A stretch of 64,000 nucleotides of DNA from Trichormus sp. M33_DOE_039. Its GTDB lineage: Bacteria > Cyanobacteriota > Cyanobacteriia > Cyanobacteriales > Nostocaceae. Of this stretch, positions 53,851-63,105 are shown piece by piece (within the stretch, counting starts at the first letter, position 1; every line of letters starts with the position of its first letter). The stretch covers positions 1 to 64,000 of the forward strand of contig DVDT01000063.1 in assembly GCA_015296085.1 (NCBI GenBank). Direction: 5' to 3'. Below the pieces are notes generated by a model. That model saw nothing but the letters and a program-made list of their open reading frames with translations, was not told where the DNA came from and searched no databases. The position numbers were made by a program, and so were the translations under genes.

Positions 53851-55101
53851 ATGAGTGCAGAAATCATTTGTGTCGGTACTGAACTCCTACTCGGAGATAT
53901 CCTGAACGGAAATGCGCAATATCTAGCCCAACAACTAGCCCAATTAGGGATTCCCCACTACTATCAAACAGTTGTAGGAGATAATCCAGACCGCATCAAG
54001 CAAGTTATTGAAATTGCTATTTCCAGAGCTAATATTCTGATTTTTACTGGTGGACTAGGTCCTACGCCGGATGATCTGACCTGTGAGACTATTGCTGATT
54101 TTTTTGGCGCACCTTTATTAGAAGACCCAGCAGTTATTGAAGACATAACGCAAAAATTTGCCCAACGTGGTCGGGTAATGACTCCCAGCAACCGCAAACA
54201 AGCATTGATTCCCCAAGGTGCAGACATATTAGCCAATCCCAGTGGCACAGCACCTGGAATTATCTGGCAACCCCGTCCAGACATCACCATTTTGACCTTT
54301 CCTGGTGTTCCTAGTGAAATGCACCGGATGTGGCAAGAAACAGCAGTACCATTTTTGAAAAGTCAAGGTTGGGGTCAAGAAATTATTTATAGCCGGAGTT
54401 TGAAGTTTTGGGGTATTGGGGAATCTAATTTAGCGGAAAAAGTCAGTGCTTATTTAAATCTGCCCAACCCTACAGTCGCACCCTATGCAGGTAAGGGAGA
54501 AGTGCGGCTACGCGTTTCGGCTAAAGCCACTTCACCAGACGCAGCCGAAGCTTTGATTGTACCTGTAGAGAAACAAATTAAAGACATTGCTGGCTTAGAT
54601 TATTACGGTGCTAATGAGGACACATTAGCCTCTGTAGTCGGTCAGTTATTGCGGACATCAAGAGCAACACTATCAGTAGCAGAATCTTGTACTGGTGGCA
54701 CTTTAGGGCAAATGTTAACAGAAATATCCGGTAGTTCTGATTACTTTTGGGGTGGTGTAATTTCTTACGATAACTCTGTGAAGGTGGGGTTATTGGGAGT
54801 GAAGCCAGAAGATTTAGAACAATTTGGGGCAGTTAGTGATATCGTGGCGGAACAGATGGCAATGGGTGTCAAAACCCGCCTAGCAACTACTTGGGGATTA
54901 AGCATTACCGGGATTGCTGGCCCTACAGGGGGAAGTGATAGTAAGCCAGTGGGTTTAGTTTATATTGGTTTAGCAGGGCCAAAAGATGAAGTGACAAGTT
55001 TTAAATATCAGTTCGGCACAATGCGCGATCGCCCTTTTATCCGTCATTTAAGTGCGTGTACCGCCCTAGATTTATTGCGGCGGCGGTTGTTAATCATGTA
55101 A
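53851..55101 (+). CDS. cinA: CinA-family NMN deamidase / ADP-ribose pyrophosphatase
   Basis: Takes part in pyridine nucleotide repair and salvage. The 416-residue protein has both CinA parts: the N-terminal MoCF-like domain (1-170; SAEIICVGTELLLGDILNGN, FTGGLGPTPDDLT, TFPGVPSEMHRMW) and the C-terminal NMN amidohydrolase domain (about 255-415; SVAESCTGGTLGQML with the catalytic Ser, GISYDNSVK-like segment, and GIAGPTGGSDSKPVG). Linked to competence in some bacteria. The length is normal. Convergent with the 2'-5' RNA ligase-like gene by 7 bp. Confidence 0.95.
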   Translation: MSAEIICVGTELLLGDILNGNAQYLAQQLAQLGIPHYYQTVVGDNPDRIKQVIEIAISRANILIFTGGLGPTPDDLTCETIADFFGAPLLEDPAVIEDITQKFAQRGRVMTPSNRKQALIPQGADILANPSGTAPGIIWQPRPDITILTFPGVPSEMHRMWQETAVPFLKSQGWGQEIIYSRSLKFWGIGESNLAEKVSAYLNLPNPTVAPYAGKGEVRLRVSAKATSPDAAEALIVPVEKQIKDIAGLDYYGANEDTLASVVGQLLRTSRATLSVAESCTGGTLGQMLTEISGSSDYFWGGVISYDNSVKVGLLGVKPEDLEQFGAVSDIVAEQMAMGVKTRLATTWGLSITGIAGPTGGSDSKPVGLVYIGLAGPKDEVTSFKYQFGTMRDRPFIRHLSACTALDLLRRRLLIM

Positions 55102-55108
55102 GGGAGTA

Positions 55109-55672
55109 TTAACTGCTACTAGACAAAAAAGTGAATTCCGATTGAATATGCCAGCGTCTATTATCGTGCATCAGTAAAGTTAACCTGTCAGCAATAAACT
55201 CGAAATACAACTGACGATTGGCAAACTCTGGCCAAGCTGCTTGAAAATTTTGTCTAGTTAAGTCCCGAAATGCAACTGTCATGTGAGGCGAAAAAGGACG
55301 CTTTTTGCTTACCTCATCAACAATTTCTAATTTCGTTTCTATATGTGTCATTAACTGAGTTTGTAATGACAACAATTCTGGACTCCGCACCACGTTTATA
55401 TATATGACACGAGGTGAAAAGGCGGCAAAACCATTCAATGTTGTGGATAATGATGGCTGTTGGCTACTAAACTCCCTTAATGTCGCCTCCAAAAGAGACA
55501 ATTGATCATTTCGCCATTTAAAAGGGGGTTGGAGTGTAATGTGTGGCGGCGACTTCTGGGCATGTTTACTACTGTAGTTATCTGCAAAGTGTTGCTTAAT
55601 GTTGTTGGCATAATCTTGAATGTCTTGCGGTGGTAGCAAGGCAACTAAAAACAGGCTCTTAGAGGAATTCAA
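55109..55672 (-). CDS. 2'-5' RNA ligase / 2H phosphoesterase-family protein
   Basis: A 2H-fold phosphoesterase, probably acting on RNA or cyclic nucleotide ends. Both HxTx motifs are visible: HITLQPPF and HMTVAFRD, about 80 residues apart, as required for the two-lobed active site. TTG 55672 is chosen as start because GGGAGGG lies 5 nt upstream and MNSSKSLFLVALLPP fits the first strand; the frame is open to an ATG at 55705. The substrate is unknown. Confidence 0.85.
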   Translation of the reverse strand: MNSSKSLFLVALLPPQDIQDYANNIKQHFADNYSSKHAQKSPPHITLQPPFKWRNDQLSLLEATLREFSSQQPSLSTTLNGFAAFSPRVIYINVVRSPELLSLQTQLMTHIETKLEIVDEVSKKRPFSPHMTVAFRDLTRQNFQAAWPEFANRQLYFEFIADRLTLLMHDNRRWHIQSEFTFLSSSS

Positions 55673-55766
55673 AATACCCTCCCAGAAGCAAACTACAAAA
55701 ATCAAAAGGATAAAAACGGATATTCTTTAAGAATATTAGAACAGATTTGCAGAGGTTTCCAGTTAG

Positions 55767-56033
55767 ATGCCGTGGTTTGTCAAGATTGAGGAAGGTAAAG
55801 TCGATAAAACTACCTTTGACCAATACGTACCTGCCCATAAAGCCTATGTTCAAGAGTTAATTGCTCAAGGACACAAAGCTAAAACAGGCTATTGGGGAAA
55901 ATTTGGCGGTGGGATGTTACTGTTTGAAGCCGCTTCTATGGAGGAAGCCGAGTCGATTGTGTCCCGTGATCCCTTGGTACGTAATGGCTGTGTCACTTAC
56001 AAACTGTACGAATGGAAAATCGTAGTTGAATAA
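55767..56033 (+). CDS. YciI-family protein
   Basis: An 88-residue YciI/EthD-like ferredoxin-fold protein. PWFVKIEEGKVDKTTFDQYVPAHKAYV contains the conserved HxxY-type histidine; GGGMLLFEAASMEEAESIVSRDPLV holds the conserved DP. YciI proteins are small dehydrohalogenase-like or binding proteins, mostly uncharacterised. It lies just upstream of the SRP RNA gene and divergent from the RNA ligase-like gene. Confidence 0.88.
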   Translation: MPWFVKIEEGKVDKTTFDQYVPAHKAYVQELIAQGHKAKTGYWGKFGGGMLLFEAASMEEAESIVSRDPLVRNGCVTYKLYEWKIVVE

Positions 56034-56070
56034 TACTCACTTACGGAATATTAATGTTATACTTTCCTTA

Positions 56071-56164
56071 GGCTTGGATCTATGCGGCTGCAACGCCTAA
56101 ATCTTGTCAGGACCGGAAGGTAGCAGCAACACGGGATGCTTGTAGTAGGCGTAGTCTCCGAGCC
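56071..56164 (+). ncRNA. ffs: Signal recognition particle RNA (4.5S type)
   Basis: The conserved SRP apical loop GTCAGGACCGGAAGGTAGCAGC-type sequence spans 56106-56127 (with the GGAA tetraloop and the AGCA asymmetric side). The ends GGCTTGGA (56071) and TCCGAGCC (to 56164) pair, giving a 94-nt hairpin. TATACT at 56058-56063 is a well-placed -10 box. It works with Ffh to target membrane proteins. The end points are inferred from pairing. Confidence 0.93.
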
Positions 56165-56194
56165 GCCCTATTTGATTAGGAGCAATCAGCAGCA

Positions 56195-56575
56195 ATGCCT
56201 GGTTTTGGAGACTTAGTTCAAAAAGCTTTTTATCTTGGTGTCGGGTTAGCTTCTTACGCTGGTGAGAAAGCAGGAGGAAAGTTATCTGAACTGCGATCGC
56301 AAGTCCAAAAGCTGGCAGATGAGATGGTAGCAAAGGGCGAAATGACCACAGACGAAGCTCGCCGCTTCGTGGAAGATATGATGAAACAAGCCCAACAGCA
56401 ACAACCGCCCGCTGATACTGCTGAAAAAACACCACCTTCTGAACCTCGTCGCATCGAAATCTTAGAGGAAGATGAAGAACCTACGGTGAAAGAGGAATCC
56501 ACTGACAACGTAGATCAATTGCGTCAACAGGTGCTAGACCTGCAAGAAGAGTTAAAAAGATTGCAAAACGATTAG
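56195..56575 (+). CDS. Phasin-like small helical protein
   Basis: A 126-residue protein. The first 70 residues (FGDLVQKAFYLGVGLASYAGEKA...LADEMVAKGEMTTDEARRFVEDMM) form amphipathic helices as in the phasin/PhaF-like family. A Gln/Pro-rich hinge and an acidic tail with a short coiled coil (LRQQVLDLQEELKRLQ) follow. Phasins coat polyhydroxyalkanoate granules, but many cyanobacterial members occur without PHA genes, and none is visible here. It lies 30 bp after the SRP RNA and ends before a terminator. Confidence 0.8.
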   Translation: MPGFGDLVQKAFYLGVGLASYAGEKAGGKLSELRSQVQKLADEMVAKGEMTTDEARRFVEDMMKQAQQQQPPADTAEKTPPSEPRRIEILEEDEEPTVKEESTDNVDQLRQQVLDLQEELKRLQND

Positions 56576-56655
56576 TAAAGATCGACTTTTTACGTGACCC
56601 ATCAACAATTAGTACAACACGGCGTAAACAAAACAACAACTTCAAACAGGTGAAG

Positions 56656-56681
56656 AGCTTAGTTTCTAAGCTTAATTTTTT
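56656..56681 (+). terminator. Terminator of the phasin-like gene
   Basis: AGCTTAG (56656-56662), loop TTT, CTAAGCT (56666-56672), then TAATTTTTT. This is a compact rho-independent terminator 80 bp after the stop. A TATAAT at 56753-56758 probably starts the next transcript. Confidence 0.8.
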
Positions 56682-56842
56682 CGCCTTTTTAGTTCTTGTC
56701 CTTATGTACTAATACCACAAAAGTTTAGTGGAATCTCACGCCCCTCAGAACCTATAATATACATTACCTAGGGTGTCCTCTAGTGCTTCCAGCCAAATAG
56801 CACTAAGCGTCCTGTTGGGCAGAAATGAAGGGCGTAACATTT

Positions 56843-57238
56843 ATGGAACAATGGCAAAAAGACTTGATGGAAATTGTAGAAACGGTGACTGATGAAGTAG
56901 AGCGTTTCTTCCTAGGAATGAGTGAAATGGTAGATGTTTTTTTTGAGATTACAGAAGAAATCTCCGAACAAGTACAAAATTCCATAGCTAATGAAGTGGA
57001 TCAGTATTTACAGGATATTACTGAACCATTTTTAGAAGCTTACTGGGAATTAGAAGACCTCGTAGTTGATGCTGACCCCGGTTTTCCTTACTCAGTCGAA
57101 CCGTCAACTGAACAAAACCCTGCTTGTGTTGGTTGTCAGAATTACCACGGTCATGTCTATGGTGGTAATATGCTAGTCTGCGCTATGCACCCCCACGGCT
57201 GGGATGATGGGAATTGTCCCGATTGGGAACAAGGATAA
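56843..57238 (+). CDS. Conserved cyanobacterial protein with Cys/His-rich end
   Basis: A 131-residue protein from ATG 56843 (ATG 56825 would add six residues). The first 80 residues are acidic and helical (KDLMEIVETVTDEVERFFLG). The end contains CVGCQNYHGHVYGG, LVCAMHPHGW and NCPDWE, that is four Cys and several His in the arrangement of a possible zinc or iron site. I know the pattern as a conserved hypothetical of cyanobacteria. Function unknown. queF follows 90 bp later. Confidence 0.75.
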   Translation: MEQWQKDLMEIVETVTDEVERFFLGMSEMVDVFFEITEEISEQVQNSIANEVDQYLQDITEPFLEAYWELEDLVVDADPGFPYSVEPSTEQNPACVGCQNYHGHVYGGNMLVCAMHPHGWDDGNCPDWEQG

Positions 57239-57327
57239 AAGTAGAGGGCAGAAGGTAAAAGGCAAAAAAGGTTAAAATTAAAACCTGCACAGTTTTGAGA
57301 CTGATTTTTATTTTTACCTTTTGGATT

Positions 57328-57738
57328 ATGAGTAATTCCTCACCTGAAACTGTATCTCAATCTAGTCAAGAAATGAAGTATGGCGAACGCAACATTGCGG
57401 AAGGACAACTAATTACTTTTCCTAACCCGCGTGTGGGTAGACGCTACGATATTAATATTACCTTGCCGGAATTTACTTGTAAGTGTCCATTCTCCGGCTA
57501 TCCTGATTTCGCCACCATTCATATTAGCTACGTTCCTGATGAACGCGTAGTGGAGTTAAAAGCACTGAAGCTTTATATTAACAGTTATCGCGATCGCTAC
57601 ATTTCTCACGAAGAATCTGCTAACCAAATTCTCGATGATTTTGTTGCAGCTTGTGACCCCTTCGCAGTGAATGTAAAAGCTGATTTTTCTCCCCGTGGTA
57701 ATGTTCACACTGTTGTAGAAGTGAGACATCAAAAGTAA
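57328..57738 (+). CDS. queF: NADPH-dependent preQ0 reductase
   Basis: Reduces the nitrile of 7-cyano-7-deazaguanine to preQ1 on the way to queuosine in tRNA. The 136-residue single-domain QueF starts at ATG 57328; upstream frame is not conserved-looking. The active Cys53 lies in FTCKCPFSGYPDF with Asp60, and the family motif is VELKALKLY (E76-LKxLK). YRDRYISHEE and the C-terminal Glu-containing strand complete the T-fold. No other queuosine genes are adjacent. Confidence 0.94.
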   Translation: MSNSSPETVSQSSQEMKYGERNIAEGQLITFPNPRVGRRYDINITLPEFTCKCPFSGYPDFATIHISYVPDERVVELKALKLYINSYRDRYISHEESANQILDDFVAACDPFAVNVKADFSPRGNVHTVVEVRHQK

Positions 57739-57824
57739 GCTGTCCCACTTCATAAACATGTTTCATTTTGATTGTTGACTGTTAACCACCTACTGTTAGC
57801 AGTCAAAAACAGCTGACAAAAGAC

Positions 57825-59204
57825 TTATTTGGCGACTGGAATTGCTGGGGAATCAGAACTCAAACTATCTAAAATTTCCAAAACTTCCCGTTCAAAGGCT
57901 ACTTGGGCGCGATTAGTTTTACCACCAACATACAAGCGATCGCCTGTTTTTAATGCCCAAATTTGCGAATGGGAAAAATAACTCATAACTGTACCCAACA
58001 TCAGTACAGCAAACCCAACATAAACAATCGGAATACCTGGGTCAGCCTTAATCTGTAACCCTGTACTACCGATTAAATCTACAATTTTTAGAGTGACACC
58101 ATTCACTTGGGTAGACATTCCCGTACGTACAGTATCAACTAACTTCCCTTGGGAATCGTAAATTAACACCATCCCTTGCAAATCTTTGGCTAATAGCGAA
58201 ACCCCTTGACTTAAATCTGGCTTTGTCGGAATCCAAGTTCCCCAAATACGTCCTTTACCATTGGTGTTTAATGATGCCATCGGTAGTTGAAACACAGGGC
58301 TTTTATTCAGGCGCACACGTACAGAAGAAATTCCCCAATCAGTTTGATAGAAAGTTATACCGTGATAACGCAGAGGTTGGTTGACAAAAATCTTTTTGTG
58401 GTCAACTTCCTGTCCCTGATTATTCAACACCGACATATCTGAATAGAATTGATCAATTCCACCTTTAGGAGTGTAATCAATCCAGAATCTGTTAACACGT
58501 ACAGACCAATCCTTCGGAACTGGTGTGGCTAAAGGCCCAGCATCGATAATATTGTTGATTTGAAAAGTATCACCACTAGCAATCATTTCCTGGGCGATAA
58601 ATCCTGTCATTGCACCCCAAATTCCCCCTAACAGGATCGTGACGATGCCAATATGCACGATAATGGGGCCGATGCGCCCAACTAAGCCTTTACGGGCGTA
58701 GAGAATACCATTTTTTTCTTGAAAAATTTTATAACGGCGGTTTTGTAATAAGGGAGTTAAAGATTCTAAAGAACCGATCTCTAATTCTGCGCTTAAAGCA
58801 AGTTTTTGAAATTGTCGTGGTTCTTCGTAATATTTCCAACGACGAGCCGTTTTTAAGGCTGGTAACTGACGCGTAAAGGTGCAAGCAGTCAGACTAGTCC
58901 CAAATAAGACTAATAAAGCTAAAAACCACCAAGTCCGATAAACATGATCTAAGCCTACGACTTGGATCACCTTCCAAGTCAAAAAACCAAATAAAGCAGG
59001 GTGTTCTGGGTAGTTAGCTTGGTAGTATGCTGGTGATTGACCTTGCTCGATCACTGTACCAGTAACACTAAATAGAGCGATAATCAGCAAGAGTGCGATC
59101 GCTAATCTTAAATCTGTTAGTACAGGTAAAAACTCTCGCCGCAAGTATTTTCCTGGTATTGACCACCAAGAGGAGGCTGTAGACGCGGAATTATCTATAG
59201 TCAT
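57825..59204 (-). CDS. ccs1: Cytochrome c biogenesis protein Ccs1 (ResB)
   Basis: System II cytochrome c assembly at the thylakoid and plasma membranes; with CcsA it moves and attaches heme. The 459-residue protein has membrane helices near 30-48 ([20 protein letters not shown]), 72-110, 170-192 ([19 protein letters not shown]) and 410-430 ([20 protein letters not shown]), and a large lumenal domain between the last two. YFSHSQIWA at the end carries the conserved His. It lies 95 bp downstream of ccdA on the same strand, with a heptamer array between them. Confidence 0.93.
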   Translation of the reverse strand: MTIDNSASTASSWWSIPGKYLRREFLPVLTDLRLAIALLLIIALFSVTGTVIEQGQSPAYYQANYPEHPALFGFLTWKVIQVVGLDHVYRTWWFLALLVLFGTSLTACTFTRQLPALKTARRWKYYEEPRQFQKLALSAELEIGSLESLTPLLQNRRYKIFQEKNGILYARKGLVGRIGPIIVHIGIVTILLGGIWGAMTGFIAQEMIASGDTFQINNIIDAGPLATPVPKDWSVRVNRFWIDYTPKGGIDQFYSDMSVLNNQGQEVDHKKIFVNQPLRYHGITFYQTDWGISSVRVRLNKSPVFQLPMASLNTNGKGRIWGTWIPTKPDLSQGVSLLAKDLQGMVLIYDSQGKLVDTVRTGMSTQVNGVTLKIVDLIGSTGLQIKADPGIPIVYVGFAVLMLGTVMSYFSHSQIWALKTGDRLYVGGKTNRAQVAFEREVLEILDSLSSDSPAIPVAK

Positions 59205-59220
59205 TGCTTACAAAAACATA

Positions 59221-59246
59221 GGGTGTAGGGGTGTAAGAGTATAGGG
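59221..59246. repeat. Heptamer repeat between ccdA and ccs1
   Basis: GGGTGTAGGGGTGTAAGAGTATAGGGG, the STRR-type repeat, just upstream of ccs1 and in the same orientation class as 48622-48662. Confidence 0.7.
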
Positions 59247-59299
59247 GAAGAAAGGGTATTTCTTGAATTATTTAGTGGTAGCTTGTTGCCTGAGAGGAT

Positions 59300-60040
59300 T
59301 TACAAACTACCAAGGGGAATCCGAGAAATTAGAGAAAATACGCCAAATCCAACTAAGAGTGCGCCGCTTACTGGGTTAATCCAACCAGACCAACGACGCA
59401 ATTCTAGTAACTTTTTAATAGAAGCCGTAAAAGTCCCAGCTAAAATCAACGGTGCAACATATCCGGCTGTATAGGAAATTAACAACACAGCACCTAAAAT
59501 TAAGTCCTGTGTATTCGCTACCCAACCCAACAAACTCGCTAAAACAGGGGTGCTACAAGGGGAGGCGACTAAGCCGAATGTCAACCCAATGCCATAGGAA
59601 CGCACTGCTGGTGGTAAATCTTGTGATATCCAATTGGTATCGCCAAAAGCGGGGAGTTGTAGAGGAAGTGCTTCTAATAAGTTCAAGCCCATGAGAATGG
59701 CGATAACGCTGACAATAATGGGCAACCCAATGCCTATCTGACCGTAGACTTTTCCCACCAAAGCAGCTATGATACCTAAACCTGCAAGGGTGGTTGCCAA
59801 TCCTAACGCGAACCATGTTGATTGAGCGGCTGCTTGCAGACGGCTTTTGGCTTCATATCCACCAATATAACCAATCGTAATTGGCAACATGGACAGCATG
59901 CAGGGTGTGAGACTAGTCAGCAAACCTGCGGTAAAAATGATACCAATACTTAGGAAACTCAGGTGTGTCAGTTGGTGAGAAACAAGAGTGTTGGCGAATT
60001 GTTCTAGTTGGTAAAGTTGGGTTTGCAGATTCTCCAGCAT
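59300..60040 (-). CDS. ccdA: Cytochrome c biogenesis thiol transporter CcdA
   Basis: Passes reducing equivalents across the membrane to keep apocytochrome c cysteines reduced. The 246-residue membrane protein has six helices and the two conserved Pro-Cys motifs: LTPCMLSMLPI in the first and SPCSTPVLAS in the fourth. GYIGGYEAKS, GLTFGLVASPC and YTAGYVAPLI are family segments. With the downstream ccs1 gene it forms a functional operon for c-type cytochrome maturation. Confidence 0.94.
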   Translation of the reverse strand: MLENLQTQLYQLEQFANTLVSHQLTHLSFLSIGIIFTAGLLTSLTPCMLSMLPITIGYIGGYEAKSRLQAAAQSTWFALGLATTLAGLGIIAALVGKVYGQIGIGLPIIVSVIAILMGLNLLEALPLQLPAFGDTNWISQDLPPAVRSYGIGLTFGLVASPCSTPVLASLLGWVANTQDLILGAVLLISYTAGYVAPLILAGTFTASIKKLLELRRWSGWINPVSGALLVGFGVFSLISRIPLGSL

Positions 60041-60169
60041 GGGGTGTTAAGGGCCAAGAAATGCTTAATCTGCTTGCATTGTAGCTTAATTTGGATTGCC
60101 CTTAGTGATAGTGTGAACTGGTTGAGAATTTACCGAATTTTCATCTATCTGGTTGCAAAGTAGCGAATC

Positions 60170-61444
60170 TCAACAGTTCTGAAGATGCAGCACAGGTAAT
60201 TGTACAGTCACTCTAGTACCTGTAGTTTGCTCAGACTGAATAGATAATTCCCCACCATGAGCATTGACAATACGCTTTGTGACAGCAAGTCCTAAGCCAG
60301 TACCATGAGGTTTTGTAGAGAAAAAGGGCTGAGTTAACTTTGATAATATTTCTGAGGGAATTGGCTCACCGCCATTCCAAATGTGAATATAAACTTGATG
60401 TTGACAGGAATTATCTACTTCCCATTTAATCACATTACCATTTGTCACTGCCTCACAAGCATTGCGGACAATATTAATAAAAACTTGTTTGAGCTTATCT
60501 TTATCTGCCAAAATTTTGGTTGTAGGTGATGCTGGGATAAATTCAATTTTTTGTGACTCTGCTTCTGGCATTTCACAGATAGACATCAACAACTCACGCA
60601 TGAATTCATTCACATCTAGTTGAGATAGTTGTAATACTTGGGGTTTGGCGTACAGTAAAATTTCACTCAGCAGGTTGTCCAAACGATGAGCTTCGCTGAG
60701 TGCTAACGATAATCGCTCTTGTGCAGCTTCCGTCAAAAGGGTTTTTTGCGCATACTTCAATCCCATAATTGTAGTTGTCAAGGGATTGCGAATTTCATGC
60801 ACAATCATGGCAGCAAATTCACCAATGGCGGCTAGTCGTTCTTGTTCTACTAGCTTGGCTTGTGCTGTCTGTAATTCTGCTGTGCGTTTTTCGACTTCAA
60901 TGGCCAAAATTTGGTTAAATCGGCACTGTTGTTCGTACAAATGATAGTTATCAATTGCAGTAGCCGCACGTTCTGCAAACAGTTCTGCTAGTTGAATTTC
61001 TTCTGAGCTAAAATCTCGTGGCTGGTGATGAAAAGAACATATAGTGCCAATTACTTCTCCTGTGGCGATTCGCAAAGGTATGCCCAGATAAGCGCAATAA
61101 CCTTCCGGTGCTTGACCATACTCTGGGTGTTTGTTTGCATCTTCTATTGCCAAGGAGTGACCACTTTCCATAACAGAGCCAGTTAGTGAACCATGCAAAG
61201 AATAAAGATGTTCACCTTCACCCATATCAATACTACTGGCCAGTACCTTCTCAAAACCCTGCTGACATAGTGTAACTACTGACCAATCTAACTCTAGTAA
61301 CTCACTGACTCCGCAAGCAATGCTATGTAGATAGCTATTTAGCTCCCCGGTTCGATAGTTCAAAGAAGATAAAAGTGCGATCGCTCGCCGCTCACGTTGC
61401 CACCTTTGATTTTGTAAGATTTTATTATCCAGAGCTTTGACCAT
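60170..61444 (-). CDS. GAF-domain sensor histidine kinase
   Basis: A soluble 424-residue kinase. The N-terminal GAF domain (about 25-175) has LAIEDANKHPEY and LGIPLRIATGEVIGTICSFHH, but no bilin-type Cys-His pair. A coiled linker leads to HisKA with the phospho-acceptor in MIVHEIRNPLT (about residue 220), then the HATPase with the N-box NIVRNACEAV, G2 GTGLGLAVTKR and a final GTRVTVQLP. The ligand is unknown and no response regulator is adjacent. It is divergent from the DM13 lipoprotein gene. Confidence 0.9.
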   Translation of the reverse strand: MVKALDNKILQNQRWQRERRAIALLSSLNYRTGELNSYLHSIACGVSELLELDWSVVTLCQQGFEKVLASSIDMGEGEHLYSLHGSLTGSVMESGHSLAIEDANKHPEYGQAPEGYCAYLGIPLRIATGEVIGTICSFHHQPRDFSSEEIQLAELFAERAATAIDNYHLYEQQCRFNQILAIEVEKRTAELQTAQAKLVEQERLAAIGEFAAMIVHEIRNPLTTTIMGLKYAQKTLLTEAAQERLSLALSEAHRLDNLLSEILLYAKPQVLQLSQLDVNEFMRELLMSICEMPEAESQKIEFIPASPTTKILADKDKLKQVFINIVRNACEAVTNGNVIKWEVDNSCQHQVYIHIWNGGEPIPSEILSKLTQPFFSTKPHGTGLGLAVTKRIVNAHGGELSIQSEQTTGTRVTVQLPVLHLQNC

Positions 61445-61666
61445 AAATGCTGATTGCAGGATTTAACCAATTCTTTTTTATCAATCAAATATTCAACTTT
61501 AAATTTTGCTGAGAAAATTCTAAGATTTTTCTACAGAGAATATCAGTTTTTTAGTTCTAATTTCTTATATATTCATAATTTTTTAACTAATTATTCCAGC
61601 CATAATCAATTTCAGGTTGAAATGCAGCCTGAAACTAATAGTTATTGCATTCAGGAAATCTAATTT

Positions 61667-62197
61667 ATGAAACTTCAATATATCCTCGGCTTGAGTCTAG
61701 CGTCTTTTTTTATGGTCGGTTGTGTCAAAGAAACATCAAATAAACATTTCCTGACAAATGTTGTCAGTGCAAATACAAGTCTTCCCATGCTGTTAAATCA
61801 GAGCCAATCTGCCGAACATCCTGATAAATCTGCAAATAAAACTATTATCAATTCTGGCACATTCATTTCTGGAGAACACACAACCCAAGGAAAAGTCAAC
61901 ATTATTACTCAAGACAGTAAATCATTTATTGAGCTTGATAAGTCATTTAAAACTTCTAACTCAGGCCCAGACCTAGTTATAGTTCTGCACCGTTCTCATA
62001 ACGTTATTGGTTCAACTCGTCCGCCCTCTTATCCTTTAAGAAGAGGAGATTATATTGTCATAGCTTCACTACAAAAATTTAGAGGCAATCAACGTTATCT
62101 CATCCCTCAAAAGATTAACTTAGCAGATTACAAATCAGTTGCTATTTGGTGTCGCAAGTTTAATGCGACTTTTGGTGCTGCCACTTTCAAAAATTAA
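61667..62197 (+). CDS. DM13-domain lipoprotein
   Basis: A 176-residue exported protein. The lipobox FFMVGC ends at Cys19, so it is membrane-anchored. The DM13 domain (about 65-175) shows SGTFISGEHTTQGKVNI, SGPDLVIVLHRS, RGNQRYLIP and the conserved SVAIWCRKFNATFGAA with its single Cys. DM13 domains occur next to redox modules in animals and bacteria, and an electron-transfer role has been proposed. The lone Cys could be functional. It is followed 42 bp later by the SDR gene in the same direction. Confidence 0.88.
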   Translation: MKLQYILGLSLASFFMVGCVKETSNKHFLTNVVSANTSLPMLLNQSQSAEHPDKSANKTIINSGTFISGEHTTQGKVNIITQDSKSFIELDKSFKTSNSGPDLVIVLHRSHNVIGSTRPPSYPLRRGDYIVIASLQKFRGNQRYLIPQKINLADYKSVAIWCRKFNATFGAATFKN

Positions 62198-62239
62198 GAA
62201 TTAATCAAAAAATAACCGCAATTTAACCAGAAGAAAACT

Positions 62240-63037
62240 ATGAATTTAAAAGGGAAAGTTGCTCTAGTTACAGGTAGCAGTCAAGGAATTGGACAAGGAA
62301 TCGTTTTACGTCTGGCGCAAGCTGGTGCAAATGTTGTGATTAACTATCGTTCTCACCCTGAAGGTGCAGAAGAAACTTTAGCTAAAGTGGAAGCTTTTGG
62401 GGGTAAATGTCACATGGCACACTGTCCTCAATCTCATGGTTACACTCTCAAAGCTGACTTGGGTAGTGTTGACGAGGTGCGCCAATTAATTGCAGAAAGT
62501 ATACAGCATTTTGGCAAATTAGATATTTTAGTAAATAATGCTGGTATTGAGAAACATGCACCTTTTTGGGAAGTCCAAGAATCAGATTATGATATGGTGA
62601 TGAATGTTAATTTAAAGGGTGTTTTCTTTGCCACTCAAAGCTTTGTACAACATCTAATTACTACTAAGCGAACTGGAAAAATTATTAATATTAGTTCGGT
62701 ACATGAAGAATTACCTTTTCCCAATTTCACAGCTTACTGTATTAGTAAAAGTGGAATGAAAATGCTGACTCGTAATTTGGCAATTGAGTTGGGTGATTTG
62801 GGAATTACTATTAATAATGTTGCGCCAGGAGCAATAGAAACTCCTATTAATACAAAGTTATTGAATGACCCAGCAAAATTAGGAGCTTTATTACAAAATA
62901 TTCCCCTGGGTCGCTTAGGTAAACCGCAAGATGTGGCTTCCTTAGTGGCATTTCTTGCTTCTTCGGATGCTGACTACATAACAGGTAGTACCTTTTTTGT
63001 AGACGGGGGATTACTGTGGAATTATCAAGAACAATAG
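62240..63037 (+). CDS. SDR-family oxidoreductase with Cys/His insertion
   Basis: A 265-residue classical SDR, closest to glucose-1-dehydrogenase-like enzymes. The cofactor site is VTGSSQGIGQG (10-20), NNAG is present, Ser lies in INISSVHEE, and the Tyr/Lys pair is in AYCISKSGMK. FVDGG is near the end. A short insertion after the third strand (residues about 56-68: KCHMAHCPQSHG) carries two Cys and three His and is not usual for the family. It overlaps the preferred upstream frame of the MIP gene by 22 bp. The substrate is unknown. Confidence 0.9.
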   Translation: MNLKGKVALVTGSSQGIGQGIVLRLAQAGANVVINYRSHPEGAEETLAKVEAFGGKCHMAHCPQSHGYTLKADLGSVDEVRQLIAESIQHFGKLDILVNNAGIEKHAPFWEVQESDYDMVMNVNLKGVFFATQSFVQHLITTKRTGKIINISSVHEELPFPNFTAYCISKSGMKMLTRNLAIELGDLGITINNVAPGAIETPINTKLLNDPAKLGALLQNIPLGRLGKPQDVASLVAFLASSDADYITGSTFFVDGGLLWNYQEQ

Positions 63038-63105
63038 AGAATAATTCCGCAGACAAATGTTCTTATACAAAATTTTTTATTCACAATCTAACATCTAAAA
63101 TTGAT

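Noticed and set aside
60939-61300. Bilin-binding GAF in the second GAF kinase
   Set aside because: The GAF lacks both a DXCF motif and a Cys-His pair at the chromophore position, unlike the kinase at 7034.
61454-61663. 69-codon plus-strand reading frame before the DM13 gene
   Set aside because: Phe/Asn/Tyr-rich composition as expected from AT-rich spacer, no ribosome site and no family resemblance; it lies in the divergent promoter region of the GAF kinase.
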